Source: Corticium candelabrum (Eukaryota > Porifera > Homoscleromorpha > Homosclerophorida > Plakinidae). Taken from it: DNA of 64,000 nt. The notes under the pieces are model-generated. The model saw only the letters and a list, made by a program, of their open reading frames with translations. It was not told where the DNA came from and made no database searches. The stretch is taken from the NCBI RefSeq assembly GCF_963422355.1, contig NC_085092.1, forward strand, positions 1,487,501 through 1,551,500, given 5' to 3'. This document shows, piece after piece, positions 9,957-20,644 of this stretch (position 1 is its first letter; the number at the start of each line of letters is the position of its first letter). A program made the position numbers and the translations under genes.

Positions 9957-12900
9957 AATTTCATTTATTGAAACACAAACTCTACGTTACATTTCTAACA
10001 CTAAATACAAGAAATCTACTGAGTTCAGCTTTAGTTTAATGCAAACTACTTTGGTAGTCTCTATTGTGTATGTTCTCATCTTCTCCTCCAGGGAAGACAC
10101 GTGTCAGCGTGTGGAGGATGACTCTAGCGTTGCATCGTTGTGATATTATTGAGAATTTTTCTCTCCAAAAACCTCTAAAGTCGGCTTCATTTGTATAGCC
10201 TTCAATGTCCCTTGATCTTCTGGCTAGTTTGTTTAGATAGTTGGTAGCTTCTGATCCCCATGTTCCAAAATGTTCAAATACCAGAGGAGTGAAATTGAGG
10301 CTTGATGTATTGCCAGCAAGTTGTTGTTTTTCGTATTTGATCATCTTCCTTTCCTCCCTTCTTGCTGCAGCTAAAGCGTCTTGGCTGAAAGAATGAGCCA
10401 TAGCCACATCAAGGTCATAGCTACACCCAGAGTCATACACAACTATGTCTGGTCTATTGTCATTTCCAGAGTAACGATGTCGAGGTTCTTTCTCGTGATG
10501 AATCTTTAATTCATGTAGACAAGTGCTCCATGCATTTACAATTTCATCGTGTTGCCACACAGGCCCACCTCCATGTTTGAATGTAAGAAGATGATATTCA
10601 TCTGCCAACTTGCCACATTCACACTGGATGTTCCAGTTGACAAAAGGTGCAGGTATGTCCAACCTCAGAGATGCTGCCAAACGAAATTCGTCGGGTTTTC
10701 AGTGCAAGAACCTCTTCAGTAGGAATGGCTTCCAGCCATGACCCAGCTCCCTTACCTCTTATTGATCTAAATTTAGCTGCAGCTCTATCTGATTGTGAAA
10801 TTGAAGTTTCCAGGCAGGAATTTGCGTTTGTCTCGTGTAGTTGACTAGATAGTTTTTGTTGTAATTTCTTGGGCTGTTTGACAAACTCACTTTAATGTTG
10901 GGAATCATCACAACCAGTAGACTTGACAGCTTGATGAATATCGGCCGAGATCTTCGAGACATTATCGGTTGAAAGCAAGAGTGATACATCGTTAGTCAAG
11001 TGAGGGAACCTAGTAGGCAATTTAAGTTTGACAGAGTATGCATCCATCCTCCTAAAAGCGCAGATGAAGCAATAGCATCGACCGATGTCATTCCAAATCC
11101 TCCTAATTTGATAGGAAGTGTTGCCTGTTTCCACCGTTCATCGACTATTGATGGCACTCCCAATATTTTACAAAAGGTTGTTCGAGTCATGTTGTCATGT
11201 ATTTCAGCTGTAGACTGAAATAAAGATGGTGATACTGACCTAGCCAAGTAATTTAACTTGGGAACATGGCAATGACGTAGTAGAAGGCATTCTGACTGAG
11301 GATATTCTAATTGAGACAAAGCAGAGCAAAGTGATTGACCAGAGTGAGCTATGTCTTCAGACTTGGAAAGGACAAAGGAAGAACTTCCCACGGAAATGCC
11401 TAAGACCATAGTCCCATCATTCGTCACTTGGAATGGGCAATGTTTGGTATTAAGTGGGTCAGGAGTGAACAGCTCACATTTTTGATCACATGTTGATAAG
11501 CCAAGAGGAGTAAGAGATGACTTAATTCAGATGTAAGGCTGCATTGACGGTTGCATCGGATTCACCAAGTAGAAAAATGTCATCTAGATATGCTAATACT
11601 TGAATTTGTTGTGCTTTACTTGTAACTGCTTCAAGACAGGATGTATTGTGAGGGGGAAAAGAACTGGACCTAACGGGTCTCCTTGGTGGACTCCTTCTTC
11701 TGAATTGATGAGGACTGTTTCTTCTTCCATTTGTTAAACAAGATGACCAACATTTGCATACATCTGTTTGACATGATTTAATATTTTAGGAAAAGAAGAC
11801 TCTACTTGCTGTAGTAGGTTTGATCTATTAACGGAATTGAATGCATTTGACATATCAGTTTTGAGTAATGCCCAACTGGGATTAGATTCAAGGGCTAATT
11901 GGATGTGATGAACCAACATTTCTGATCCTCCCTCTACTGCCACACCATGCTGAAGCGGTGACAAATGATCAGCAAAATTGCTCTTTAGCTGATTGCATAT
12001 GACTTTAGCTGTTATCCGACGAAAAACTTCACCAACAGCAATTGGCCGTACATCTCCATTTTTCTTGGGTATTGCTATGAGTCTGGAAGCTGAGAGAAGA
12101 GATGATATTGAATGAGGTAAATGACCCCTAGCAAGGACTGCGCAAGCTTTGTAAAGATGATCACTGACAGGGCATGCCCCCAGTAAGAGGCGAATGTGTT
12201 CACATCTCCAACCTGATGGACCGCATCCAGATCCTCGCGGAGACCCGCAAATTGAGCTGAACAAATCTTTTTTCGACAACTGAAATAAAGTTTCATTCGA
12301 ACTGATGTTATCATCCGGATCTCCAGACCGACACGGATGCTTAGCTGCAAGCTTGTCTCTGGTATCAAGTGATGTTGGAGCTAAACCAGGACTCGTAAGG
12401 ATCTTTGCTGCTCTTGATATTTCACCACATCTTATTAGTCGAGTAGCTGCATTCTTCCGTAATGATCTTTGATTTTGATGTAAAACCTTCTTGTTGTCTG
12501 GAGTGTTGAACTGTAGCAATTCTTCCCATTTGTAATCTAAGAATTTTTCATAGATTGATAAAATTTCACGTTTCTTTGATTTTCCACCTCTCCTTAGAGG
12601 TTGTAGAATCATTCTCGGTAGTAATAATAGTAACTTCCAAGCGCATTCATCATCAGGGCAATTGACTATTCGACGTAGCGGGATTGCGCAGCAAGCTTGA
12701 AATGTAGATCTTAGATTAGCTGATATTTTTTGGACTGTTCTGGGTGGTTTTGCACGTAGAATGGTGTCAATCGACAGGCCAGAAATCAAATCCCAATCTT
12801 CAGCTTCTTTAGATATCTTCTGCTGTTTCTTTGAGAAGCTATTCGTCGACAGAGCAGTACGGCAAGACGCCGGAAGCTCGCCATCACTTCTGGAGGTGAT

Positions 12901-13363
12901 GCAATTCCTTTGCGGAAGTGGCTGAGAATCAGCATTGGTCTGATGAGAAGAGGTTCCATAAGCATTGCTACATTTAGAATAATGTTGTTGAAGGCGTTTG
13001 AACCAACAGCAGCATTTGGGGCACTGGATGAGGTCGTGATTCGTGATGAACGATGACGGTATGGCGGTAAAGTCATGATGTTGACGTAAGTGATCTAAAA
13101 CCCGTCTCAGAGCTCCAGTGAAGACGCAATCAGAGATAGGGCATTGTTCTTCTTCTTGAGATGATTGAGACATAGCCAAATCAGTAAGAGAAAACCGCAT
13201 GCGACTAGAATCCCAAAGAAGTAACGCTAAACAGCTAAGACAAGCTGTCTCCTCAAGAGAAGTGACGTTCGAAAGGGATTGAGGAAAAAAAGCAAGTCGA
13301 AGCGAGAAACTAGGAATAACGAACAAGAGATTCAAATACGTTGACCCGCCATCCACATCCGGG

Positions 13364-13364
<1 letters not shown>
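9957..13364 (-). mobile_element. TCTG-family RLE retrotransposon, copy D (longest copy, frameshifted)
   Basis: The longest member. A plausible start is the ATG at 13173, just before a C2H2-type finger (CPISDC...HLRQHH) and a second Cys/His motif (CPKCCCWF...HYSKC), an arrangement typical of R2/NeSL/HERO N-termini. RT follows: DVRPIAVGE, motif A (TDMSNAFNSVN, near 11850), motif B (HQGDPLGP, near 11690) and motif C (YLDD, near 11585). It ends with a zinc knuckle (CECGKLADEYHLLTF, where the last Cys has become Phe) and RPDIVVYD...LDVAMAHSF of the RLE domain (10680-10036). Frameshifts or stops near 11734, 11600, 11450 and 10690 break it, so it is a pseudogene. The predicted N-terminal extension through the (TCTG)n at 13365-13415 is not native. 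Confidence 0.85.

Positions 13365-13415
<51 letters not shown>
13365..13415. repeat. (TCTG)n tract at 5' end of copy D
   Basis: TCTG units at the 5' edge of copy D. Together with 9888-9956 they bracket the element with the same repeat on both sides. Confidence 0.92.
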
Positions 13416-15018
13416 TTTTGCCTATCCGTCTGTCTTTTATTTTCAACAACAATATTACCATACACTGAATATCAGTAAAAGGCACCACAGATATAGTGAG
13501 TTCTCGACCCATGCATATCGTGTCTCGCTGTGGAGTCCACCCCGATTCCGAGAAAGTACGGGCGATCACGGAATTGCCATTGCTGAGCACCCAATAGGAG
13601 CGGAAGAGCATTTTAAGAGTAGCTTGATATTACCAACGGTTCATCAAAAATGTTGCTCGGCTTTCTTCACGCTTACATTCGTTGATGTGTGAGTCAACTG
13701 CATTCGTTTGGACTGCTTCTTGTGTGGAAGCCTTCAACGCATTCAAGAAACGACTGGTCTCTACTCCGGCATTCCATGGCGTACCCCAGATTGGACTTAC
13801 ACTTTTAGCTAACAATAAACGCTTATGATGTGGGTCTGGGCGCAGCTGCTCAAAATTTTGGAATTAAGCACGTAGTGGCTTATGCCAGCCGTTCCTTATC
13901 CAAGGCAGAGAAGAACTAAGCATTAGCTTTTGGGGAGCTGCACTAGCTTTGACCGTATCTGTAAGGCAGAAAGTTTCTGCTAATCACCGACCACTGCCCT
14001 CTTGCTTGGCTTAAGTATATAGATTAAACCTCGAGGGCATATTGCCCGCTGGACGATGACTTTAAGCGAATATGACAGGGACATCCAACAAAAACCGGAC
14101 AGAGACCACACCAATGCCGACGGTCTATTCTGAATGTCTCATGATGAAGTATCTAAGACAGATTCTGATGACGGCACACAACGGATGAAGGTCTCTTCAA
14201 CCTGTGCGGAGCAATAGGCATTCCTCCAGACTACTCCTCTAAGCACATAGCAAACCTCCAACAAGCTGACGAAACATTACAAACAGTAATCCAGCAGCTA
14301 CACCTGGTCGCCCTAGAATTTCGACAAGTGGAAGACCAACCCCCAACGAAGGCTTAGGGAGATTTGGACACAGCTGACTGTTATCGATGGCGTTTTGTAT
14401 CGCGTGAAACGCCAAAGTCGGTTAGGTGGAGAAACGGTACTCTTGGTCCTGTCTTCGGTCTAAGTCATGAGGATCTTGTGCATCTTGACGACAAACATGG
14501 GGCATATAGGAATAGACAAAACAATTGCTAGAGCTGAGGAAAAATTTTGGTGGCCAAGATATGTAAATGATATTCAGGAATGCATGGCTACGCACTTGTA
14601 ACGTTTGCGGAAGCAAAAGTACCACGCCCTCGAGCTCTCACTTAACTGCAAGCTATTCCAGTGGGAGGTCCTATGAAAATGCTGACACTAGACTTTGTTG
14701 GCCCCTCCCCGAAACTGACAGAGGAAACCGCTATATTCTAGTAATAACTAATTATTTCACCAAATGGGGGAACATTTCCCTAAAGGACAAAAAAGCAACC
14801 GTACTGGCCAAAATCTTAATAGAAGTTTTCTCACGGTGCGGAACTTCGCACACTCTCCACAGTGATTAGGGGCGAAATTTTGAAAGCTGTCTATAATAAA
14901 AGAACTCTGCATACTTCTGTAAGATAAATAAATCCAGAACAACACCTTACCACGCTCAAGGGGACAGACCTACTCTAAAAAGACTAAACCAGACTTTAAT
15001 CCACATACTTCGGGTATA

Positions 15019-17040
15019 CAGACTTGGACAAAATTATAGGGATACCTGGCATTTTTGTGGTTAATCTAACTTTGGCACTGAATTTTTCTCTAGCAAAACT
15101 AAATGTTTTCGAATTTCTTTTTTCATGGATTGCGCCATTGTTAGTATGTAACATAGCTTGAGTTCAAGACTGCAGCTTTACTTACTACCTACTGCGCATC
15201 TAGTTTGCTTTGAAGAAGGAAGACGGCCATTCCTACTTTTCTTGTCTTTGTACACGTTCATCGCTCTTGGATGCTCATTCTTGGCATACAATCTAAGAAT
15301 GCTCTGTAGTAGAGAGTGAAAGAAATTTTGTGGGTTCTCTTATCAACATTATGAAAAAAGGCAATCATCTGTTTTTGCGCATTGATTTCGCGCATGTCAT
15401 CACAATTTGAATTGTTTTGCCATTTTAATCAATAAACAAACTTCAACGTATTCAAAAATCATGCGACACTAATTAATTACAAAAAAATCCTGCTAAGACA
15501 AAAACTAAAAAAGTTATAGCAACAAAAGAACATTGACATGCCACTTCCGGTCCACGTTTTACGTAGCAAAATCTCAAACTGCTACCGCCAAAATGTCAGC
15601 TGCACTAAAACCGCTGCCCTTGAGACCGCCAAACTTAGGCGATAAGTTAGCCTGAACGTTCGGCTGCACGCAGTTGCGGAGTCTTGTTCCGTGCGATATT
15701 TCACGAGTTGCAGCGATGCCTCGAGGCAAACAGTTGAGTCCAAAAACGCGAGGGAAAATTGAAGCCCTTCACTCAGTTGGCCATTCTGTGCGTCAGATCG
15801 CAGCTTTTGTCCGCCGCTCCATGAATTCGGTTCACCAGTGCCTGCAACGGCTTTCCCATGGCAGCGGCGATTATGAAAAACGACCTGGACGTGGGAAGGC
15901 AACGACAATCCGGGAAGATCATCGACTGAAGAGAATGGCACTGCAGAACCGCAGAGCACCATCACGACTGACTGCTCTCGTATCAGCTGGCTGATGAAAT
16001 CGGCAAGCAGCTGTCAAGTAGAACAGTCCGTCGTCGTCTCAGTGAGACAAGAGTAAACGCTCGAAGGCCTAGAAAAAACCCACTGCTAACAGAAAACAAT
16101 CGGCGTTTGCGATTGGGATGGGCAACCACTCACACACAATGGACTTTGGATGACTGGAAATCTGTTCTTTTTACAGATGAGTCAAAAGTCAGCATAGGAT
16201 ACGATGGTGCTCTGTACGCTTGGCGTCGCAAAGGTGAGGAATTTCTCCCTGAATGTTGTGATCGTACGGTCCAGCACGCGGCTAGTGTGATGGTATGGGG
16301 ATCGATGTGTTGGCATGATTTGGGATCTCTGATGAAACTGGAAGGTCGTTTGGGCAGCACGGCGTACCAACAGGTTCTGGAGGAGTACATGCTTACAGAC
16401 GCAGCGGCACTGATAGGATACGACTTTGCCTTCCAGCAGGACAACGCGCCAATCCACACGTCTCGGTCAACAAGACAATGGCTATGCCAGCATGACGTCA
16501 CACTGTTGGACTGGCCACCAAAATCGCCTGATGCGAATCCAATCGAGAACTTGTGGCATGAACTACTGCTGCCAACCGTCGCGAACCGAGAACTGCAGCT
16601 GAGCTCTGGAATGCTCTACAAGAGGCGTGGCAGCAGATTCCAGCCGCGCGTGTCCGGAACTTGGCAGAAAGTGTTCCGCGACGTTTGGACGCAATCAGGA
16701 GGGCGGAGGCGGGAACACTCGGTACTGAGGAACTGGTGAAGGGCTTCAATTTTCCTTCGCGTTATTAAAAGCGGCTTTTTTAAAAGCCACTAAACAAAAT
16801 CAGAGAGAGTCTAACTTACGACGCTTACGCAGTCATGACGTCATACACTTTTAGGTCTCGTTTTTCGCAATGCGAAACGTAAAGAAAACAATTTAGGGTC
16901 TACAGTATTCTCAAGAAACCTAACAATCAACGCGGTAACTATTAAGTTCTTAACAATATTAATAGTTGGTAAATTGTGACCTAATTATTGTGTTACTACA
17001 TACCCACAGAGGGGTGTCCCTATAATTTTGTCCGAGTCTG
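15019..17040 (+). mobile_element. Tc1-like DNA transposon, 2022 bp, with TA target duplication
   Basis: Terminal inverted repeats begin CAGACTYGGACAAAATTATA at 15019 and mirror at 17040. TA dinucleotides flank both ends (15017-15018 and 17041-17042), the expected target duplication. The insertion splits a gypsy integrase region, and the two halves rejoin when the element and one TA are removed. It carries one transposase pseudogene. Confidence 0.93.
15716..16768 (+). pseudogene. Tc1 transposase (DD34E), frameshifted
   Basis: The start at 15716 gives MPRGKQLSP and a helix-turn-helix DNA-binding region; a GRKxx-like basic spacer follows (RPGRGK). A frameshift near 15990 separates this from the catalytic part. 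That part has FTDES (first Asp, near 16175), QQDNAPIHTS (second Asp, near 16440) and PDANPIENLW (Glu, near 16545), with 34 residues between second Asp and Glu. A second frameshift near 16565-16595 moves the C-terminus (ending FPSRY) to another frame, with the stop at 16766-16768. Two frameshifts make it non-functional as it stands. Confidence 0.9.
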
Positions 17041-17391
17041 TATGTAGCAGGCCATCAAAAGGATTGGGACTGCTGGATCGTGGTTGCTCTCATGTCAGTG
17101 AAGCAAAGTTCTACTCGGGAGACCCTTTATAAATTAGTGTTGGTCAAAACCCCGCACTCCGGCCTATGGATGCTGCCTTTGATCGACCTTTACTATGCAC
17201 CACCTCAGTGACTAGACAAGTACAGGAGAAACAGCAGATTATCCGCGAAGTAGTTGATGACTGCATTACTTCAGCGCAGAACCGTCATGCAGGCTGCTAA
17301 CCATGTCATGAACATCTACAGAAACCTCATGAAGACTATAGTGTACAGTGTAGGTGATTTCGTATATGTTTACAACACAGCAGTCAATACG

Positions 17392-17507
<116 letters not shown>

Positions 17508-17935
17508 AACTTGAAACGACTGTGACTGGCTTGGTCCTGTTTGTGATTGCGGCAAAGTATTTTCCTCAAAACTACAGTGTCAGACAGCTACAGGACGGTC
17601 TCACTAGACGGGTTCATTGCAACCTCTTGAAAAATGCTATTGTCGTCCGCATGATCAGTACATGCAGCTACCTGAAATCCCAGAAACAGAAGAAAAAAAC
17701 AGAAAAGCAAAGCAAAGACGAAAGAGAAGAAACGACACATCAAGGAAACCAGCCAGTAACGAACACAGCAGGTACGGAAGACCCACCGCGGTAGTGGACC
17801 ACTCAGAGATGAGCATCAACACCGAGCTCAGTCAAACCGTTCCTACGTCATCAATCCCTCGACAGCCACGCGTTCGTTGTCAGCCAGTCTGGGTAAAAGG
17901 CTACGTCGTAGAGCCTCCTACCTAACTGTTTACAA

Positions 17936-18750
17936 TGACTGGTGAGATTTAGGTATATCTTACGTTAGTATACTGTTGAGATTTAGAATTATGCTTTTGG
18001 TAAGTGGGAAGGGATGGGACGTGTAGTAGCTATTACGAAGTGACTACATGCATGGTTGCTAAGTTTGCGAGCGAACTTTCTCTAGTGCGTGTATTCTGAA
18101 TGTCCGTCCATCCGTCCGTCCTATAACTCTGGGGAATCATTTTTGCTAGTTTTGAAGAAGGTAAACATAAAGTTTACGTCATCTTGAGATATTTCTGTGG
18201 AAACTATATGCTCACTTATGTAACTGGGTTGCATGACCCCACAGGTAAGAGCATGCGCAAACGCATTCACTGTGCATGCAGTGATTGAGTCCTTAGAATG
18301 TGTTTTTGCATGTATGTTTGCTTCAGAAAAAAGTTCAGTATAGTTTCAGATTGAATACTCATTTTGCACACAAAATTGAGCTGTTTCATTGCATTGTCAA
18401 TTGAAGATGAGTATATGTTAACCGTAGTCCCTAAAACAAACGTCGTACCTTTTAGAATCACTGTAAACTCATCCCCAGTTCTTTCCTGGCTGCCAGCATG
18501 TAATTGCAAAGGTCAATAACCATGTTGTGCACCACATTCTTGAGAGAAGACAACACCAGAAAACAAGTCCAAAAACATCAAGAACATGCCAATAGTGGAA
18601 TTCAAGAGAACACCAGAAAACAAGTCCAAAAAAACACCAAGAACATGCCAATAATGGCTTCATGACCATAGAGCAAACTATAATGTATTCATGATTATAA
18701 CACAACACAAACATAACTTGTATAGGTCTACCAAGCTTAGCTAAACATGT
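17936..18750. other. Intergenic DNA between gypsy remnant and phosphatase, with a tandem duplication
   Basis: Mostly featureless AT-rich DNA that includes the phosphatase 3' flank. Around 18549-18604 and 18608-18660 a unit of about 57 bp (starting acaccagaaaacaagtcc) is present twice in tandem with a few differences. A gypsy 3' LTR could be hidden at the left but I could not delimit it. Confidence 0.6.
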
Positions 18751-19659
18751 CTACTGCTTTTTGTGTTTCAGGTAGTCAAGCAACACTTGATGAACAAATC
18801 TGTATTGTTCAGGAGTTTCAACCAGTGCCATTCTTTGACTTCTTAAGAGTTTGAGGCAGTGTTGGATGCTGATAGGCTCATTGTGTTGCACTGCCGTAAG
18901 CAACAACTCTGTCAGGATAGTGACACCTGTACGACCAATTCCACCAATGCAGTGAACAACTGTTGGAGGCTTAAACGTATCATCATTTCCTCTTGCGCTG
19001 TTGGCTTGTCGACGAAGACTTCCAATTTCATTAATGAAAGCAATAAAAGTACTCAGACATTGTGGCACTCCAAAGTCTGGCCATCCAACAAATTCCAAAT
19101 GCCACACAACTCTTTGTTCAGTCGAGGATGAGTGCGTAAGACAAAATCTTCGAGTGATGGTTGTTCCTGAATCAGTGAAGTACTGGCTCGTCACACAAAA
19201 TGATCCATGCTGTACTGACGACTTACAATCGTCTGGTGGCCAATATTGGAAACACTCCGATGTAACCATGATGATCAGATTTACTTGATTCTCCCACGCC
19301 ATCTGCCAAAAGTCTACAGTTGTCTCAGCCAATGGACCTTGAGCAGCAACGTAACGCATTTTCCGGCCTCCAACAGTCATTTCAATCTGACTCGCGTTGA
19401 TGTAGTCACTCTTGCCCCTGCTCTCGTCTACATCCAATTTCACTCTTGTCTCTTCATATGGCCGAATGTTCGCGTATCTATTCTTTGTCTTCGCATCAGT
19501 ATCAGAACAGTCTGCAATCATTTTGTCTGCACTCTTCGCAGGTATCGAAAAAAATTCTTTTATGTACTCCTTGCTCTCTAGAAGCGCGTAAATAACATCA
19601 TACAGTTCCTTACGGTATGAAGATGAAACTTCATCTTCACCGGTCATGCACGCAGACAT
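18751..19659 (-). CDS. Non-receptor protein tyrosine phosphatase, intronless
   Basis: A 302-residue single-exon protein that is almost only a classical PTP domain; it removes phosphate from phosphotyrosine in the cytosol. Motifs are in order: KNRYANIRPYEETRVKL at 59-75 (phosphotyrosine-loop side), DYINAS (85-90), AAQGPL (105-110), WPDFGVP (193-199, general-acid loop), catalytic HCIGGIGRTG (Cys237, Arg243) and the Q-loop ETPEQYRF (Gln285 region). The P-loop reads C-I-G-G-I-G-R instead of the usual C-S-A-G-x-G-R, although Cys, Arg and the following Thr are kept. No signal peptide, transmembrane part or extra domain is present. A start at Met5 is also possible. It is divergent with TMEM68. The lack of introns beside intron-rich genes hints at a retrocopy origin, which is inference. 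Confidence 0.93.
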   Translation of the reverse strand: MSACMTGEDEVSSSYRKELYDVIYALLESKEYIKEFFSIPAKSADKMIADCSDTDAKTKNRYANIRPYEETRVKLDVDESRGKSDYINASQIEMTVGGRKMRYVAAQGPLAETTVDFWQMAWENQVNLIIMVTSECFQYWPPDDCKSSVQHGSFCVTSQYFTDSGTTITRRFCLTHSSSTEQRVVWHLEFVGWPDFGVPQCLSTFIAFINEIGSLRRQANSARGNDDTFKPPTVVHCIGGIGRTGVTILTELLLTAVQHNEPISIQHCLKLLRSQRMALVETPEQYRFVHQVLLDYLKHKKQ

Positions 19660-19706
19660 TGTTGCGCAAGCGCAAAACTTTGCGTATTTGTAGTCCCGGA
19701 TATATC
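19660..19706. promoter_or_regulatory. 47-bp gap between divergent start codons (shared promoter region)
   Basis: The phosphatase ATG (minus, 19659) and the chosen TMEM68 ATG (plus, 19707) are separated by only 47 bp. No TATA box is evident in the gap. Transcription starts must overlap the opposite gene or use an upstream noncoding exon, so a bidirectional promoter is inferred. Confidence 0.5.
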
Positions 19707-20575
19707 ATGTATTGGTCGTGGTTACTTTGGATCATTTCCAGTCCTTTCTTTTATTTTCTTTTGTTTCCTGTTGTAATGACAGTGACGCTATATATTATAG
19801 CATTATGTCTGCACGTATACAAGTATCGTCACAAAATCAGAGAAGCTTACACTCACACAATATGGGATGGAGCCAGATACACTGTTGCAGCATTCTTCGA
19901 TGGCCAGAGCCGTGTTTGGCATGGTACAACGTGCAATTTCACGATTTAGTCTTGAAGACAGGAAAGTCTTTGTGTGACAGAGGCTACGTATAGACTAATT
20001 AGCAATTAATGGCGATAATTATGTGATTATGATTGTATTTAGATAAATCAGCTGAAGAAATAATATTTGTTGTATGTAACTATGCCTTATTCCTGCACTA
20101 AGAGAGAGATATATTTGTAACTAAATTGAGTCCATGCTCATCAAGCTTTAGTAACAGTGTTGTTAGAAAATTGTATTTGATTGACTGATCTGTACTTGTT
20201 ATTGTCTGTTCTTTTGTTTTGTATGTCCATGCTTATTGTTGTCTGTAGCTGTATGTAGTGCACCAGATTTCTGTGTGCAATGTAAGAATAATAATAATAA
20301 TAATAAATCGAGACCCTGATGCTTGATTAATTAATTAAAATACAGCTATTGTCCTGAACTGGTAATTGATGCTAGAATGCTTGATGCTGTGTTGTTTTAC
20401 AGGTTATGAAGTTGTTGGTTTGGAGAATATTCCTGAGAGAGGCGGGGCACTTGTTGTTGCTTTTCACGGAGCTTTAGCGTTAGACATGTACTTCTTGATT
20501 TCAAGAGTGATGTTGGTGAAACACAGGCTTATGCAGTCTGTAGCAGACAGGTTCTTATTTCGTTGCTGGGGTGAG

Positions 20576-20644
<69 letters not shown>

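Noticed and set aside
9957..13364. Typical R2 insertion in 28S rDNA
   Set aside because: Domain order is R2-like, but no rRNA sequence flanks any copy; the flanks are (TCTG)n.
13174..13611. N-terminal extension of the 625-codon ORF of copy D
   Set aside because: The frame runs through (TCTG)n and unrelated flank; the element should start at or after 13365, with the first likely Met at 13173.
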